Assembly (NCBI GenBank): GCA_030263455.1
Contig: SZOZ01000002.1
Location: 434,001-498,000 of the forward strand
Origin: Synechococcales cyanobacterium CNB
GTDB taxonomy: Bacteria > Planctomycetota > Phycisphaerae > Phycisphaerales > UBA1924
Direction of reading: 5' to 3'
DNA length: 64,000 nt
The notes beneath the pieces are model-generated. The model had not been told where the DNA came from, did not search any database, and worked only from the letters and a program-made list of their open reading frames with translations. The position numbers were made by a program, and so were the translations under genes. Positions 51,061-61,260 of the stretch are shown here, one piece after another. Numbering within the stretch: the first letter of the stretch is position 1; each line of letters opens with the position of its first letter.

Positions 51061-53829
51061 ATGTCCAACTCGATTCGACGGATCGCGATCGCCGCGCTGG
51101 TCGGCCTTGCGGGCACAGTGTCGGCCATGTCCAACGGCACGATGGGGGGGATCGAGACCCTTCCGACGACACCTCCCGGCTTTCTCGACCTGACCCGTCA
51201 GTTCCCGGGCGTGCAGGCCTGGGTCGCCGAGGACCGGGTGAATCTGATCTACGGCAAGCCCATGACCGCCGCGGACACGCCCGACGAGGCCGCCGCCAAG
51301 TGGTGGGCGGACCACGGCACGGCCTTCGGCGCGGGCGACCTGGATCTCGAGCAGCTCTGGGTGGCCGAGACGGGGATGGGCAAGTTCACCGTCTTCGGGT
51401 ACCAGCAGCACATCGACGGCCTGCCGGTCGAGTACGGGATCGGTCGCCTGATGGTGCTCAACGGGTTCGCCGGCGAGCAGGATCGTGTGGTTTACGTGGC
51501 GGGCAAGTTCGCCAAGCGCCCTGAGGGCGGGTTCGGTCTGCCCTTCGTGCAGGCCAACCAGGCGGTCGGCTCGGTGCGCGACATGATCAACTTCGAGCAC
51601 CTGCCGGTGTGGACCGACGCGGAGATGGTGATCTTCCAGGGGGACGACACGCGGCGTGACCCGGTCTTGGCGTGGAAGTTCGTGGGCGAGGAGCCGAACC
51701 TGGAGACCCGCGAGCGCTACACGTTCTTTGTCGATGCGAACTCCGGCGCGCTGCTGCACGTCCGCAACGAGGTGCTGAACATCGACGTGATCGGGAAGCT
51801 GGAGGCGATGGGCTCTCCCGGCACGAACCCGGACATCGGCTCCAACCCCCCGGTGATGATGCCGATGCCCGACATGCGCGTCGTGGTGCAGGGCGGGAAC
51901 AACTCGTACTCGCAGGACAACGGCGACTTCGTCATCACGCACGGCGGCGTGAACCCCGTGACCGTCACCAGCAACCTGGACAACGGCCTGTGGGTCGATG
52001 TCAACGACCAGTCGGGCACGGGCGTGCTGTCGATCAGCGGGACGTTCACGCCCGGGGTTCCCGGGACGCTCCAGTACAACACCAGCCCGTCGCAGTTCAC
52101 GACGGCGCAGGTGAACGCCGCGATCCACACCGCCAAGACGCACGACTACATCCGCTACCGCACCACCTGGACGGGCATGGACTTCAAGTGCCCCGCGAAC
52201 GTGAACATCAACTCGAGCTGCAACGCGTACTTCGACGGCTCGTCCATCAACTTCTACCGGGCCGCCGGCGGGTGCAACAACACCGCGTACTCCTCCGTCG
52301 TGGCGCACGAGTACGGACACTACATCGTGGCCCGGCTCGGACTCTCCCAGGGCGCGTTCGGCGAGGGCTACGCCGACACCTGCTCGCTCCTGCAGTACGA
52401 CGACCCGATCATCGGCCGCAACTTCACCACCAGCGGCGGGTACGTCCGCTATCCGGTGCTCGCGAACGTGCAGTACCCGTGCTCGGGCGGCGTGCACCAC
52501 TGCGGGCAGATCATCGGCGGCGTCGCGTGGCGCATCCGCGAGAACTTCGGCGCGACCTACGGCTCCGCGCCTGGCCTCGCCATGGTCCAGCAACTGCACG
52601 TGGACTGGTCGCTCATCACCATCGGCGGTATCGGCAACAACTCCGCACACCCCGCCACCGCCATCGAGTGGCTCACGGTGGACGACAACGACGGCGACAT
52701 CTCCAACGGAACCCCCAACTTCTCGCTCATCTGCGCCGCCTTCGCAGCGCACAGCATCTCATGCCCCGCTCTGCCACCGATCGTCTTCACCTACCCAAAC
52801 GGCCGTCCTTCCGAGTTCGATGCACTCCCCCACGGCCAGGCAACCACCTTCAACGTGAACATCGCGCCCGGACTCACGGAACCGGTCCCTAGCACGGCGC
52901 GCATCTACTACTCGGTTGACGGCGGGAGTTATCAGAGCTCTCTTCTTACGCACCTCGGCGGCGACAGCTACACAGCAACCATTCCAGGCGTGGACTGCGA
53001 CTCCCTCGTCAACTACTTCCTCCAGGTCCAGGGCACCGACAGCGGCTTCTACACGCACCCCTCCGATGCGCCGGGAACCACACACTTCACAGGCGCGCTC
53101 TTGTTCGCGGACACCATGGACACAAACCGCGGCTGGCTTGTCGGTGCGCCCGACGATGATGCAACCACCGGCATCTGGAATCGCATGAAACCGCAGCAGA
53201 CATCGTCAGGCGGCAACATCGCGCAGCCCGGCGCCGCGTTCTTCGGCGAGAACTGTTACGTCACCGACGGGCGCGCCGGCTCATCGATCGGCGAGTTCGA
53301 CGTTGACAACGGGAAGACCACGCTCCTCACGCCGGTGCTCGACCTGACCTCAGGCGAAGACCCCTCCATCAGCTACTGGCGCTGGTACTCGAATCACGCG
53401 GGCGCATCTCCCTACGCTGACATCTTTGTGGTCGACATCTCCAACGACGGTGGTGTGAGCTGGTCCAACGTCGAGGTGGTCGGACCGACCGGCACGCAGG
53501 TCGAAGGTGGCTGGTACTTCAAGCAGTTCAGAGTCGCCGACTACGTCAGCCCGACAGCCGCTGTCAGGCTCCGCTTTGTCGCCTCTGACTACGGTTCCGG
53601 GTCCATCGTGGAGGCCTGCGTGGACGATTTCCGTGTCGCATTCGGTGGATGCGCCTCCGATTGCTACGCCGACTGCAATGGCGACACTGTCGTCAACTCG
53701 CTTGACGTTATCTGCTTCCTCAACTTCTACAGTGCCAGTGACCCCGCCGCCGACTGCAATGGCGACACTGTCGTCAACTCGCTCGACGTCATCTGTTTCC
53801 TCAACGCGTATACCTCTGGATGTCCGTGA
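51061..53829 (+). CDS. Secreted M4/M36-like zinc metalloprotease with beta modules and dockerin-like tail
   Basis: A 922-residue exported protease. It has a signal peptide (to about residue 21, VSA) and an FTP/PepSY-like propeptide region (VAEDRVNLIYGKPMTAAD; HIDGLPVEYGIGRLMVLNG). The catalytic site is HEYGH (416-420) with a downstream GEGYAD (glutamate ligand), the gluzincin arrangement. Next comes an Ig-like segment, then a beta-sandwich ending LVEACVDDF-like, and the tail with CYADCNGDT repeated twice, closing GCP. GGAGG lies upstream of the ATG at 51061; the frame upstream to 50878 is non-coding in character. Confidence 0.88.
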   Translation: MSNSIRRIAIAALVGLAGTVSAMSNGTMGGIETLPTTPPGFLDLTRQFPGVQAWVAEDRVNLIYGKPMTAADTPDEAAAKWWADHGTAFGAGDLDLEQLWVAETGMGKFTVFGYQQHIDGLPVEYGIGRLMVLNGFAGEQDRVVYVAGKFAKRPEGGFGLPFVQANQAVGSVRDMINFEHLPVWTDAEMVIFQGDDTRRDPVLAWKFVGEEPNLETRERYTFFVDANSGALLHVRNEVLNIDVIGKLEAMGSPGTNPDIGSNPPVMMPMPDMRVVVQGGNNSYSQDNGDFVITHGGVNPVTVTSNLDNGLWVDVNDQSGTGVLSISGTFTPGVPGTLQYNTSPSQFTTAQVNAAIHTAKTHDYIRYRTTWTGMDFKCPANVNINSSCNAYFDGSSINFYRAAGGCNNTAYSSVVAHEYGHYIVARLGLSQGAFGEGYADTCSLLQYDDPIIGRNFTTSGGYVRYPVLANVQYPCSGGVHHCGQIIGGVAWRIRENFGATYGSAPGLAMVQQLHVDWSLITIGGIGNNSAHPATAIEWLTVDDNDGDISNGTPNFSLICAAFAAHSISCPALPPIVFTYPNGRPSEFDALPHGQATTFNVNIAPGLTEPVPSTARIYYSVDGGSYQSSLLTHLGGDSYTATIPGVDCDSLVNYFLQVQGTDSGFYTHPSDAPGTTHFTGALLFADTMDTNRGWLVGAPDDDATTGIWNRMKPQQTSSGGNIAQPGAAFFGENCYVTDGRAGSSIGEFDVDNGKTTLLTPVLDLTSGEDPSISYWRWYSNHAGASPYADIFVVDISNDGGVSWSNVEVVGPTGTQVEGGWYFKQFRVADYVSPTAAVRLRFVASDYGSGSIVEACVDDFRVAFGGCASDCYADCNGDTVVNSLDVICFLNFYSASDPAADCNGDTVVNSLDVICFLNAYTSGCP

Positions 53830-53874
53830 TTTAAGCGCACAACCCAGGCAGACCACAAACACACGCGGATAAGC

Positions 53875-53891
53875 CCACCTCCTTGAGGTGG
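53875..53891 (+). other. Hairpin between two dockerin genes
   Basis: CCACCTC/GAGGTGG with loop CTT is a perfect 7-bp stem 46 bases after the protease stop and 60 bases before the next ATG. The following bases (TGGTATTCT) are only weakly T-rich. It could be a weak terminator or a leader structure. Confidence 0.4.
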
Positions 53892-53950
53892 TGGTATTCT
53901 GTCAATCTGCCAAGCGTGATGGAAGCAGGCTCGAACAGGAGGGTTGTTCG

Positions 53951-55246
53951 ATGAAGCCAATCACAAACGTCGCGACGGCTCTTGGAGTCATCTTCTTCGG
54001 GTTGTGGCTCAACACGGCCTCTGCCCAGACCTACCGACCGCACTTCATCGGATTCCTCAATGAGAACTCTCCCATCTCTGTTGCATACGGTATCGATGAA
54101 TCCGGGAATGCTGTCGGCAGTTCCTTCTATTATGGAGGCGGCACCGATTATGGCACACGCGCCGTGCGGTGGGAGTTCCCTAACGGTCCCTTGGTGAACC
54201 TGGGGATTCTCGGTGGGTCAAATTCGGCTGCGTACAGCATCAATGACGAAGGCGTGATCGCGGGGGAATCCGATATCGAACTGGGTGTCACTCAGGCCAT
54301 TCGCATTGTAGACGACACCATAGAGGATCTGAGCACTGGCCGCAATCTCCTCCGATCCACCGCAAGAGGAGTAAACTCGTGGGGGGCGATCGTTGGTTAC
54401 GGTGTGTTCTCTGAAGAAAGTCGCTCGGAATTAGTCCGAGCGTTGTGGTGGAGTGAAACCACTTTTCTGAACCTACACAATGAGTTTGGCTTCCATCCGG
54501 ACTCAGAGAGCTGGGCGTTTGATTGTGATTCGTCTGAGAATGTTGTTGGAACGGTCAGACTGTTGGATTCTCTGCGACTGCTTCCGAGCGATGGAGTAGC
54601 GTACTGGGCGAAAGCCACGCTGTTTGGCTACGACGTCACGCTGATTCCGATGGTCGAGGATTTCGACTTCCTGTCGCGGGCGTTCGGCACCTGTGATGAA
54701 GGGTTTGTTGCCGGTTACTGCTCACAAGATCCTGAAGGGACAGGATTCAGGCGTGGCTTTGTATGGAGTTCAACTACAGACGCTTTGATCAACATCGGAG
54801 TGCTGAGCGGCCATCCGACGAACGGTGCATCGCTGCTGTACGCTGTCAACAACAGAGGACAAGCAGTCGGATTTGACGGGTTTGACATGGAATCATCCCT
54901 CGGGATATATGATCCTTGGCGCGGTCATGGGCTGCGCTCCCTGAGCGACTTGGTGGATCCAAGCGAGAACTTGGTTATCCTGACGGCATTCGACATCAAC
55001 GGTTCCGGACTAATAGCAGCATGGGGCGCATGGGGACCACCGAATGAACCGGTGGGCGTGGGAGTTGTCTTGGTTCCTTGCTACGCCGACTATAACGAGG
55101 ACTTCGTCGTCGATTCTCAGGACTATTCCGATTTCTACAGCGATTATACGTCGCAGAATATTAAAGCTGATATTAACTACGATGGAGTCGTGAGTTCACA
55201 AGATTTTGCGACGTTTCTCAACTACTACAATGCGGGGTGCGACTGA
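53951..55246 (+). CDS. Secreted HAF-repeat protein of atypical base composition with dockerin-like tail
   Basis: The 431-residue exported protein has a signal peptide (to about residue 24, ASAQ) and HAF-type repeats (LGILGGSNSAAYSINDEGVI, VLSGHPTNGASLLYAVNNRG). The divergent double EF-hand tail (CYADYNEDFVVDSQDYSDF; DINYDGVVSSQDFATFL) closes GCD. AT-rich third positions and Ser/Tyr-rich sequence set it clearly apart from every neighbour. AGGAGG lies 8 bases before the ATG at 53951. Right after its stop lies the GC-rich end of another dockerin gene (55261-55311). It probably arrived by recombination from a lower-GC relative. Confidence 0.8.
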   Translation: MKPITNVATALGVIFFGLWLNTASAQTYRPHFIGFLNENSPISVAYGIDESGNAVGSSFYYGGGTDYGTRAVRWEFPNGPLVNLGILGGSNSAAYSINDEGVIAGESDIELGVTQAIRIVDDTIEDLSTGRNLLRSTARGVNSWGAIVGYGVFSEESRSELVRALWWSETTFLNLHNEFGFHPDSESWAFDCDSSENVVGTVRLLDSLRLLPSDGVAYWAKATLFGYDVTLIPMVEDFDFLSRAFGTCDEGFVAGYCSQDPEGTGFRRGFVWSSTTDALINIGVLSGHPTNGASLLYAVNNRGQAVGFDGFDMESSLGIYDPWRGHGLRSLSDLVDPSENLVILTAFDINGSGLIAAWGAWGPPNEPVGVGVVLVPCYADYNEDFVVDSQDYSDFYSDYTSQNIKADINYDGVVSSQDFATFLNYYNAGCD

Positions 55247-55260
55247 CCGCGAAATGCGTC

Positions 55261-55311
55261 GCGCTCGACGTGCTCGCCTTCCTCAACGCCTACACGGCCG
55301 GCTGCGATTGA
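55261..55311 (+). pseudogene. Remnant of a dockerin-type C-terminus
   Basis: The frame ALDVLAFLNAYTAGCD with its stop codon, in GC-rich codons, repeats the end of the dockerin tails elsewhere (compare 58741-58791). It has no start and no upstream domain. It is the leftover 3' end of a gene displaced by the HAF-repeat gene just upstream; its terminator (55345-55374) is still present. Confidence 0.7.
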
Positions 55312-55344
55312 TCGTCGCTCGCCGACCCTGACAGCATTCGAACA

Positions 55345-55374
55345 CCCCGCGGGCAACCGCGGGGTTGTTCTTTA
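55345..55374 (+). terminator. Intrinsic terminator
   Basis: CCCCGCGG/CCGCGGGG with loop GCAA (55345-55364) is followed by TTGTTCTTT. It follows the dockerin remnant and now also serves the HAF-repeat gene. Confidence 0.8.
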
Positions 55375-55710
55375 TCTGGTCTCAGTTGGCGGTTTCGGAT
55401 TGATCGGGGCTGCCTGTTTCTGCTACCAAGGGCAGTCGGGCGCGAGAATTCGGCTCGTCCGGACGCACCCGAGGCTCGTATGGACATTCGCGGCCGCGCG
55501 TCGTGCGGGCGTTCATGCCGGCGTGCAAGCAGTTCGAGGAGGGGCCGAGAACCGGGGACATGACGGACGGTGCGGCGTGGAACGCCGCGGGACGCGCGAG
55601 CACGGGCGGCGGCTCGGGCACAGCGTCCAGCCCGACGCGGGTCGGGCCGAATTGGGAGTCAAACATCCGCCCCCGCCAGCGGCACGGGGCGTTCTGGAGG
55701 TTGAACAGAC
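55375..55710. other. Intergenic region before the subtilase gene
   Basis: About 336 bases without a convincing gene. Open frames here have no ribosome site and no protein-like composition. GGAGG at 55696-55700 belongs to the next gene. No repeat or RNA gene is seen. Confidence 0.4.
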
Positions 55711-58700
55711 ATGGGCAGCAGGAAATCGGGATCGGGTCGCCTGTCGGCGGCGTGGCTGTGCGTGGCACTGGCGGTGAGCGCGGGACAGGCGTGGTCGGCG
55801 GCGGATGACGTGGCGTTTGACGCCGCGCTGGCTGGGCTGGCGCCCATCAGCCCGACCGCGCTCTACCTACGGACCGGGACGATCGACACGACAGCGGGGC
55901 GACCGGGCGTGGCCGCTCTCGCGGGCCAGCCGGGCCGGTGGGTAATCCAGCTGGACGGCCCGATGACGCCGGCGCGGCGCGATGCGCTGCAAGGCGCGGG
56001 GGTGTGGCTGGGCGACTACCTGCCGATGAACGCTTGGATCGTCCGCCTGGAGGGCGCGGACCCTGTCGCGTTGGGCACGCTCGGCTTCGTGCGCTGGTGG
56101 TCGCCGTTCGACGACGCCTGGAAACTCGCGCCGGAGATCGGCAAGCGCGCATTCTCGACGCTGGAGCGCCAGGCACTGGCTGAACAGGGGATGTCGCAGT
56201 TCCTCGTCGAGTTGTTCATCGACGCTGAGTTGCACGCGACGGTGCAGGCGGTGGCCGCCATTCCTGGCGTGAAGGTGGCCGCGGTGGACTGGATCGGAAC
56301 GCACGCCTCGCTGCACGTGGAGGCGCCGACACTGGCGGCCGGCGCGATCGTGAAGGTCGCCGGCGTCCAGTTCGTCGAGGACTTCCCCGAGACCACGCTG
56401 CGCAACAACACGACGCGTTGGATCCTCCAGACCAACATCACCAACGACCTGAAGCTGTACAACAACGGGCTGTCGGGCGTCGGGCAGGTCATCGGGATCC
56501 TCGACGACAAGATCAACGTGAACCACTGCTCGTTCCAGGACACCGTGAACCCGATCGGCCCGAACCACCGCAAGATCCTCGCCTACAACACGACACTCGG
56601 TTCGCAGTTCCACGGGACGCACGTGGCTGGCACGGCCGCGGGCGACGCCGGCAGCAACAACGACAACCGCGGCATGGCCTACTTGGCCAAGATCGTCTAC
56701 AACACGATCCCTTCCTTCTCGGAATCCGCGGTGTTCGCTCGTCTTGAAACGCACCACAACCAGACCGGGCGCGACCACACGAACAGCTGGGGCAACGACG
56801 GCACCACCGCCTACGACGGGATGTGCCGCGGGTTCGACCGGTTCCAGCACACCTACGAGGACAGCCAGGTCTACCTGGCGGTGACGAACACCAGCACGCT
56901 CAAGAACCCCGAGAACGCGAAGAACCTGCTTGCCGTCGGCGCGTCGCGCGACACGCCGAACCAGGGCCAGCACTGCTCCGGCGGGACCGGCCCGACGAGC
57001 GACGGTCGCCGCAAGCCGGAAATCTACGCGCCGGGGTGCAGCACGAACTCGAGCAACTACACCACGTCGTGCGGCACGACGTCGGCGACGGGAACATCGA
57101 TGGCCAGCCCCGCGATCGCAGGCATGGGATCGCTGGTGCGCCAGTACTACGTGGACGGGTACTACCCGACCGGCGCGCCGAAGCCCTCGGACGCCTTCAC
57201 GCCCAGCGGCGCGCTGGTGAAGGCGACCCTGATCAACGGCGCGGTGGACATGACGGGCGTCGCGGGCTATCCCAGCAACCAGGAAGGCTGGGGACGCCTG
57301 CTGGCGGACGTGGCGCTCTACTTCCCCGGCGACGCGCGGACCATGCTGGTGCGCGACGTGCGCAACGCCGTGGGGCTGAGCACAGGCCAGAATGAGCAGG
57401 TGCAGTTCAACGTGACCGGCGCGGCCGAGCAGCTGCGCGTGACCGTGGTCTGGACGGACCCGGCCGCGAACGCGGGCGCGTCCTTCGCCGCGGTGAACGA
57501 CCTTGACCTCGAGGTCGTCTCCCCAGGCGGCACGACCTACAAGGGCAACGTGTTCAGCGGGGGCGTCAGCGTCCCGGGCGGCAACAAGGACGACCGCAAC
57601 AACGTCGAGCAGGTCCACCTGAACTCACCGCAGGTCGGCGTGTGGACGGCTCGCGTGATCGGCGCGGGCGTTCAGCAGGGCAAGCAGGGGTACGCGCTCG
57701 TCGTAACCGGCCAGGTCGCGCAGGAACTCCCGCTCCAGGTGGCGTTCCTGAACGCGCCGGCCTCGCTCACCCCGCTCACGCCCTTCGATCTCGACGTGCT
57801 CGTCGCGCCGGGAACCGACACCCTGATCGTCGGCAGCCCCACGCTGCACTACCGCGCGGGCGCGATCGGTTCATTCACGAGCGTTCCGCTCGTGCACCAG
57901 GGGGGCGACACCTACCGCGCGACGCTCCCCGGCTTCCCCTGCGGCATGATCGCGGAGTTCTACGCCACCGCGGAGAGCGTCGAGTCCGGCTTGGTGTCCG
58001 AGCCGGAACTGGGCGGGTACGCGCCGCAGCAGGCGACGGTCGGCCCCGTCGTGGCTCTCTTGAACGACTTCTTCGAGTTCGATACCGGCTGGACCAGCGG
58101 CGCGCCGGGCGACACGGCGACCGCAGGCCTCTGGAACCGCATGGCCCCGCAGCAGACCGTGAACAACGGGTTCGTGGTGCAGCCCGGCGAGGACCACACG
58201 CCCGGCGGGGTCGCCTGCTGGGTGACGGATGGCCAGGCGGGCGCGAACGCCAACTCGCGCGACGTGGACGGCGGCCGAACCACGCTGCAAAGCCCCAGCT
58301 TCAACATCGCCGGCTACCCCTACGCGATGGCGAAATACTGGCGGTGGTACACGAACTCCCGCGGGAACAACCCGAACCAGGACGTGTTCACGGTCCAGAT
58401 GTCCAGCGACGGCTCCTCCTGGGCCAGCGCCGAGATCATCGGGCCGGGCGGCCCGATCGCGGACGGCGGGTGGTACCAGCAGATGGTCTCGTCGCGCGGG
58501 CTGGCGACGCCGAACGGGACGATCCGGCTCCGGTTCATCGCGGAGGATCTCGCCCCCGACTCGCTCGTGGAGGCGCTTGTCGATGACTTCGAACTCTTCG
58601 GCTTCGACTGCGAGGACGAGTCCTGCCCTGCCGACTTCAATGGCGACACCGTCGTCAACACCCTTGACGTCCTCGCCTTCCTCAACGCCTACACCGCCAA

Positions 58701-58791
58701 CGACCCGAGCGCGGACTTCAACGGCGACACCGTCATCAACACCCTCGACGTGCTCGCGTTCCTGAACGCGTACACGGCGGGCTGCGACTGA
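55711..58791 (+). CDS. Secreted subtilisin-like (S8) serine protease with dockerin-like tail
   Basis: A 1026-residue exported protease. It has a signal peptide (to about residue 30, WSA), a long propeptide-like region (about 35-225) and an S8 domain with Asp265 or Asp266 in GILDDKIN, His301 in HGTHVAGT and Ser463 in GTSMASPAIAG. NSWGND carries the oxyanion Asn. Then come a P-domain-like jelly roll (VTVVWTDPAANAGASFAAVN, LDLEVVSPGGTTY), an Ig-like part and a beta-sandwich. The tail opens CPADFNGDT and closes GCD. The layout resembles KP-43-type subtilases. It probably degrades extracellular protein. Confidence 0.9.
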   Translation: MGSRKSGSGRLSAAWLCVALAVSAGQAWSAADDVAFDAALAGLAPISPTALYLRTGTIDTTAGRPGVAALAGQPGRWVIQLDGPMTPARRDALQGAGVWLGDYLPMNAWIVRLEGADPVALGTLGFVRWWSPFDDAWKLAPEIGKRAFSTLERQALAEQGMSQFLVELFIDAELHATVQAVAAIPGVKVAAVDWIGTHASLHVEAPTLAAGAIVKVAGVQFVEDFPETTLRNNTTRWILQTNITNDLKLYNNGLSGVGQVIGILDDKINVNHCSFQDTVNPIGPNHRKILAYNTTLGSQFHGTHVAGTAAGDAGSNNDNRGMAYLAKIVYNTIPSFSESAVFARLETHHNQTGRDHTNSWGNDGTTAYDGMCRGFDRFQHTYEDSQVYLAVTNTSTLKNPENAKNLLAVGASRDTPNQGQHCSGGTGPTSDGRRKPEIYAPGCSTNSSNYTTSCGTTSATGTSMASPAIAGMGSLVRQYYVDGYYPTGAPKPSDAFTPSGALVKATLINGAVDMTGVAGYPSNQEGWGRLLADVALYFPGDARTMLVRDVRNAVGLSTGQNEQVQFNVTGAAEQLRVTVVWTDPAANAGASFAAVNDLDLEVVSPGGTTYKGNVFSGGVSVPGGNKDDRNNVEQVHLNSPQVGVWTARVIGAGVQQGKQGYALVVTGQVAQELPLQVAFLNAPASLTPLTPFDLDVLVAPGTDTLIVGSPTLHYRAGAIGSFTSVPLVHQGGDTYRATLPGFPCGMIAEFYATAESVESGLVSEPELGGYAPQQATVGPVVALLNDFFEFDTGWTSGAPGDTATAGLWNRMAPQQTVNNGFVVQPGEDHTPGGVACWVTDGQAGANANSRDVDGGRTTLQSPSFNIAGYPYAMAKYWRWYTNSRGNNPNQDVFTVQMSSDGSSWASAEIIGPGGPIADGGWYQQMVSSRGLATPNGTIRLRFIAEDLAPDSLVEALVDDFELFGFDCEDESCPADFNGDTVVNTLDVLAFLNAYTANDPSADFNGDTVINTLDVLAFLNAYTAGCD

Positions 58792-58920
58792 GAACCCCCG
58801 GGCGGGCGCGACCACCCGCGCGCCCTCCGCCCGCGACCGGCAACCACGAGCGTCCCCCGGGAAGCCAGGGGCCGCTCTTTCGACCCCTCCCCCGTCGCCA
58901 CCACACCATGGAGAAGCGTC

Positions 58921-61101
58921 GTGCGCCGACCCTGCCTGACCGTTCTTGCCGTTCTCGCCTCGTTCGCGTCCGTGCTGGGCGCGCAGGAGACACGCGTCTC
59001 GCCCGTCGCTCCGCTGCGCGGCGAGGCTGGCGCGGGGTTTGAGCCGTTCGTCGCCGTGTCGATCGACACCGGCGATCTCGAACGATTCCGCGCCGGCACG
59101 GTGGCGCTGACGGGCTTCCCGCTCCCAGGCGGCTCGGCCGACCTTCGCCTCGAAGCGTTCGACGTGCTGGCGCCGGACGCGGAAATCGTCGTCGTCACGG
59201 CCCAGGGCGAGACGCCGATGCCGCGGCCCGAGGTCGTCACGCTTCGCGGCTCGGTCGAAGGCGACGCGGCGTCGCGGGTGTTCCTCAGCCTGTCCCCCTG
59301 GGGGAGTCACGGCCTGATCGAGACGGACGGTCGGCGCTTCGCCCTTGTCCCGCCGCCCGCGGGCGTCCAAGGCCCGCACCTCGTCTACGACGTGGCGGAC
59401 CTGCCGGAGGAGTTGCAGCCGGACTGGATGTGCCACGTCGACGCGGCGAAGCACGACCCGCTCGGGCTGGCGATGGCGAACGCGAACGGCGGCGACGGCG
59501 GCGTGCGCAACGGCCCCTGCCGCATCGTGCGCGTGGCGATCGACTCGGACTTCGAGTACACGTCGTGGCTGTTCGCCGGCAACGCCGACGCCTCGGCGGC
59601 GTACGCGCTGACGCTTATGGCTGCGGTCAGCGAGATTTACACCTACGAACTCAACGTCCGGCTCGTCGTGCCGTACCTGCGCGTCTTCACGCAGGACAAC
59701 GACCCCTACGGCGGGAGCGACAGGCTCGGCGAACTGCTCAGCCACTGGCGCGCCACGAAGGGAAACGTACAGCGCGACCTGGCGCACCTGTTCTCCGGCA
59801 ACTACGGCGGTGGGGTGGCGTACCTCAGCGTCATGTGCTCGAAGGACTGGGGCTACGCGGTCTCCGGCCTGGGCGGTTGGTTCCCGTACCCCCTCCAGGA
59901 TCACCACAGCGGCAACTGGGACCCGTTCGTCGTCGCGCACGAACTGGGCCACAACTTCGGCACGCTCCACACGCACGACGGCTACGACCCGCCGATCGAC
60001 AACTGCGGCAACGGCGACTGTTCCCAGGCATGGGGCGGAACGATCATGTCGTACTGCCACGGCTGCCCCGGCGGCATGACGAACATCGTGCTGCGGTTCG
60101 GGCCGCTCGTGATCGACCGCATCCTGTTCTACCTGCAGTTCCAGGCCCCGTGCAACCTGACGAACCGCATCGTCGGGGTGGACGACGACGTGACAGCGAT
60201 GAAGGACACGCCGACACGGATCGACGTGCTGCGCAACGACATCCCGCTGAACTGCGACGGGATCGTGCTCTCGACCGTTCAGGGCATCTCTGACGCCGGC
60301 GGGACCGTCTCGATCTCGTTCGGCACCGGCGAGGGCGGACGCGATGAGGTGATCTACCTGCCGCCGCAGGGTTTCACCGGCGCGGACCGCTTCGAGTATT
60401 TCATCTTCCGTGAGGGGGCCGGGTACGGTCTGGGAGCGGTACGGGTCAGCGTGATCGAGCCTCGGCCCGCGGACTCGCCGAGCGTGACCGCGCCGGGTTC
60501 GGCTGTCGCCTACTACGTGATCCCCCCGAGCAGTTCGATGCCGGACTACTCGGCCTTGACGCCCTACAAGCACGACGTGGTGCCGAACGTGAACTATCCC
60601 GCCACGGGCGGGCAGTTCGCCACGAGCGGACGGTCGAACTTCGTCGGCGCGGTGTTCGAGGGGTTCTTCAAGGCGCCGGAGACCGGCCTGTTCGTCCTGT
60701 CCGTCGAGTCCGACGACGGGTCCATGCTCTACCTCGGCGATGCACTGCTCGTGAACAACGACGGTCAGCACGGGATGCAGGAGCGTTCCGCCCCGGCCGC
60801 GCTGGAAGCGGGGCTGCACCGGCTCCGCGTCGAGTTCTTCGAGAACTCGGGGAGCGCCGGGCTGATCGTGCGGGCCGAGGGTCCGGGGATGCCGCGCCAG
60901 CCCATCCCGGCATCGCGCTGGAGGCACGACGACTGCGTCGCGGACTGGACCCGGGACGGCGTCGTCAACAGCATCGACTTCATCGGCTTCCTGGCCGAGT
61001 GGTCGTTGCAGAACCCGAGGGCTGACCTGAACGACGACGGGATGGTCTCGACGCTCGACTTCCTCGCTTTCCTGAACGCCTACGCCGCCGGATGCCCATA
61101 G
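58921..61101 (+). CDS. Secreted reprolysin-like metalloprotease with PA14-like domain and dockerin-like tail
   Basis: A 726-residue exported protease. It has a signal peptide (to about residue 21, LGAQ) and a propeptide. The zinc domain is HELGHNFGTLH (His340, Glu341, His344, His350), then TIMSYCHGCPGG as the Met-turn. A cadherin-like or Big-type module follows (DVTAMKDTPTRIDVLRND), then a PA14-like module (FEGFFKAPETGLFVLSVESD, DDGSMLYLGDALLV). The tail has CVADWTRDG and closes GCP. The start is GTG at 58921 with GGAGAAG upstream. Metalloproteases here fall into at least three different designs, so they are not simple tandem duplicates. Confidence 0.88.
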   Translation: MRRPCLTVLAVLASFASVLGAQETRVSPVAPLRGEAGAGFEPFVAVSIDTGDLERFRAGTVALTGFPLPGGSADLRLEAFDVLAPDAEIVVVTAQGETPMPRPEVVTLRGSVEGDAASRVFLSLSPWGSHGLIETDGRRFALVPPPAGVQGPHLVYDVADLPEELQPDWMCHVDAAKHDPLGLAMANANGGDGGVRNGPCRIVRVAIDSDFEYTSWLFAGNADASAAYALTLMAAVSEIYTYELNVRLVVPYLRVFTQDNDPYGGSDRLGELLSHWRATKGNVQRDLAHLFSGNYGGGVAYLSVMCSKDWGYAVSGLGGWFPYPLQDHHSGNWDPFVVAHELGHNFGTLHTHDGYDPPIDNCGNGDCSQAWGGTIMSYCHGCPGGMTNIVLRFGPLVIDRILFYLQFQAPCNLTNRIVGVDDDVTAMKDTPTRIDVLRNDIPLNCDGIVLSTVQGISDAGGTVSISFGTGEGGRDEVIYLPPQGFTGADRFEYFIFREGAGYGLGAVRVSVIEPRPADSPSVTAPGSAVAYYVIPPSSSMPDYSALTPYKHDVVPNVNYPATGGQFATSGRSNFVGAVFEGFFKAPETGLFVLSVESDDGSMLYLGDALLVNNDGQHGMQERSAPAALEAGLHRLRVEFFENSGSAGLIVRAEGPGMPRQPIPASRWRHDDCVADWTRDGVVNSIDFIGFLAEWSLQNPRADLNDDGMVSTLDFLAFLNAYAAGCP

Positions 61102-61260
61102 CCCGCGCAGGCAGGGGTCTCCCTGTCATTTGCCGCACGCGCGGTCGAGTTCGAGCGAAAGTCGTTGCATCGGGCAACGCTTGGCCATAGGTTGGTGTCG
61201 GCCTGCCGGTCGGCCGACGGCGGTCGCATGCCACCCCGACAAAGGGGGAGGAGTCAAACC

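Noticed and set aside
55503..55808. 101-codon frame before the subtilase gene
   Set aside because: Gly/Arg/Thr-rich, overlaps the subtilase signal peptide in another frame, no ribosome site.
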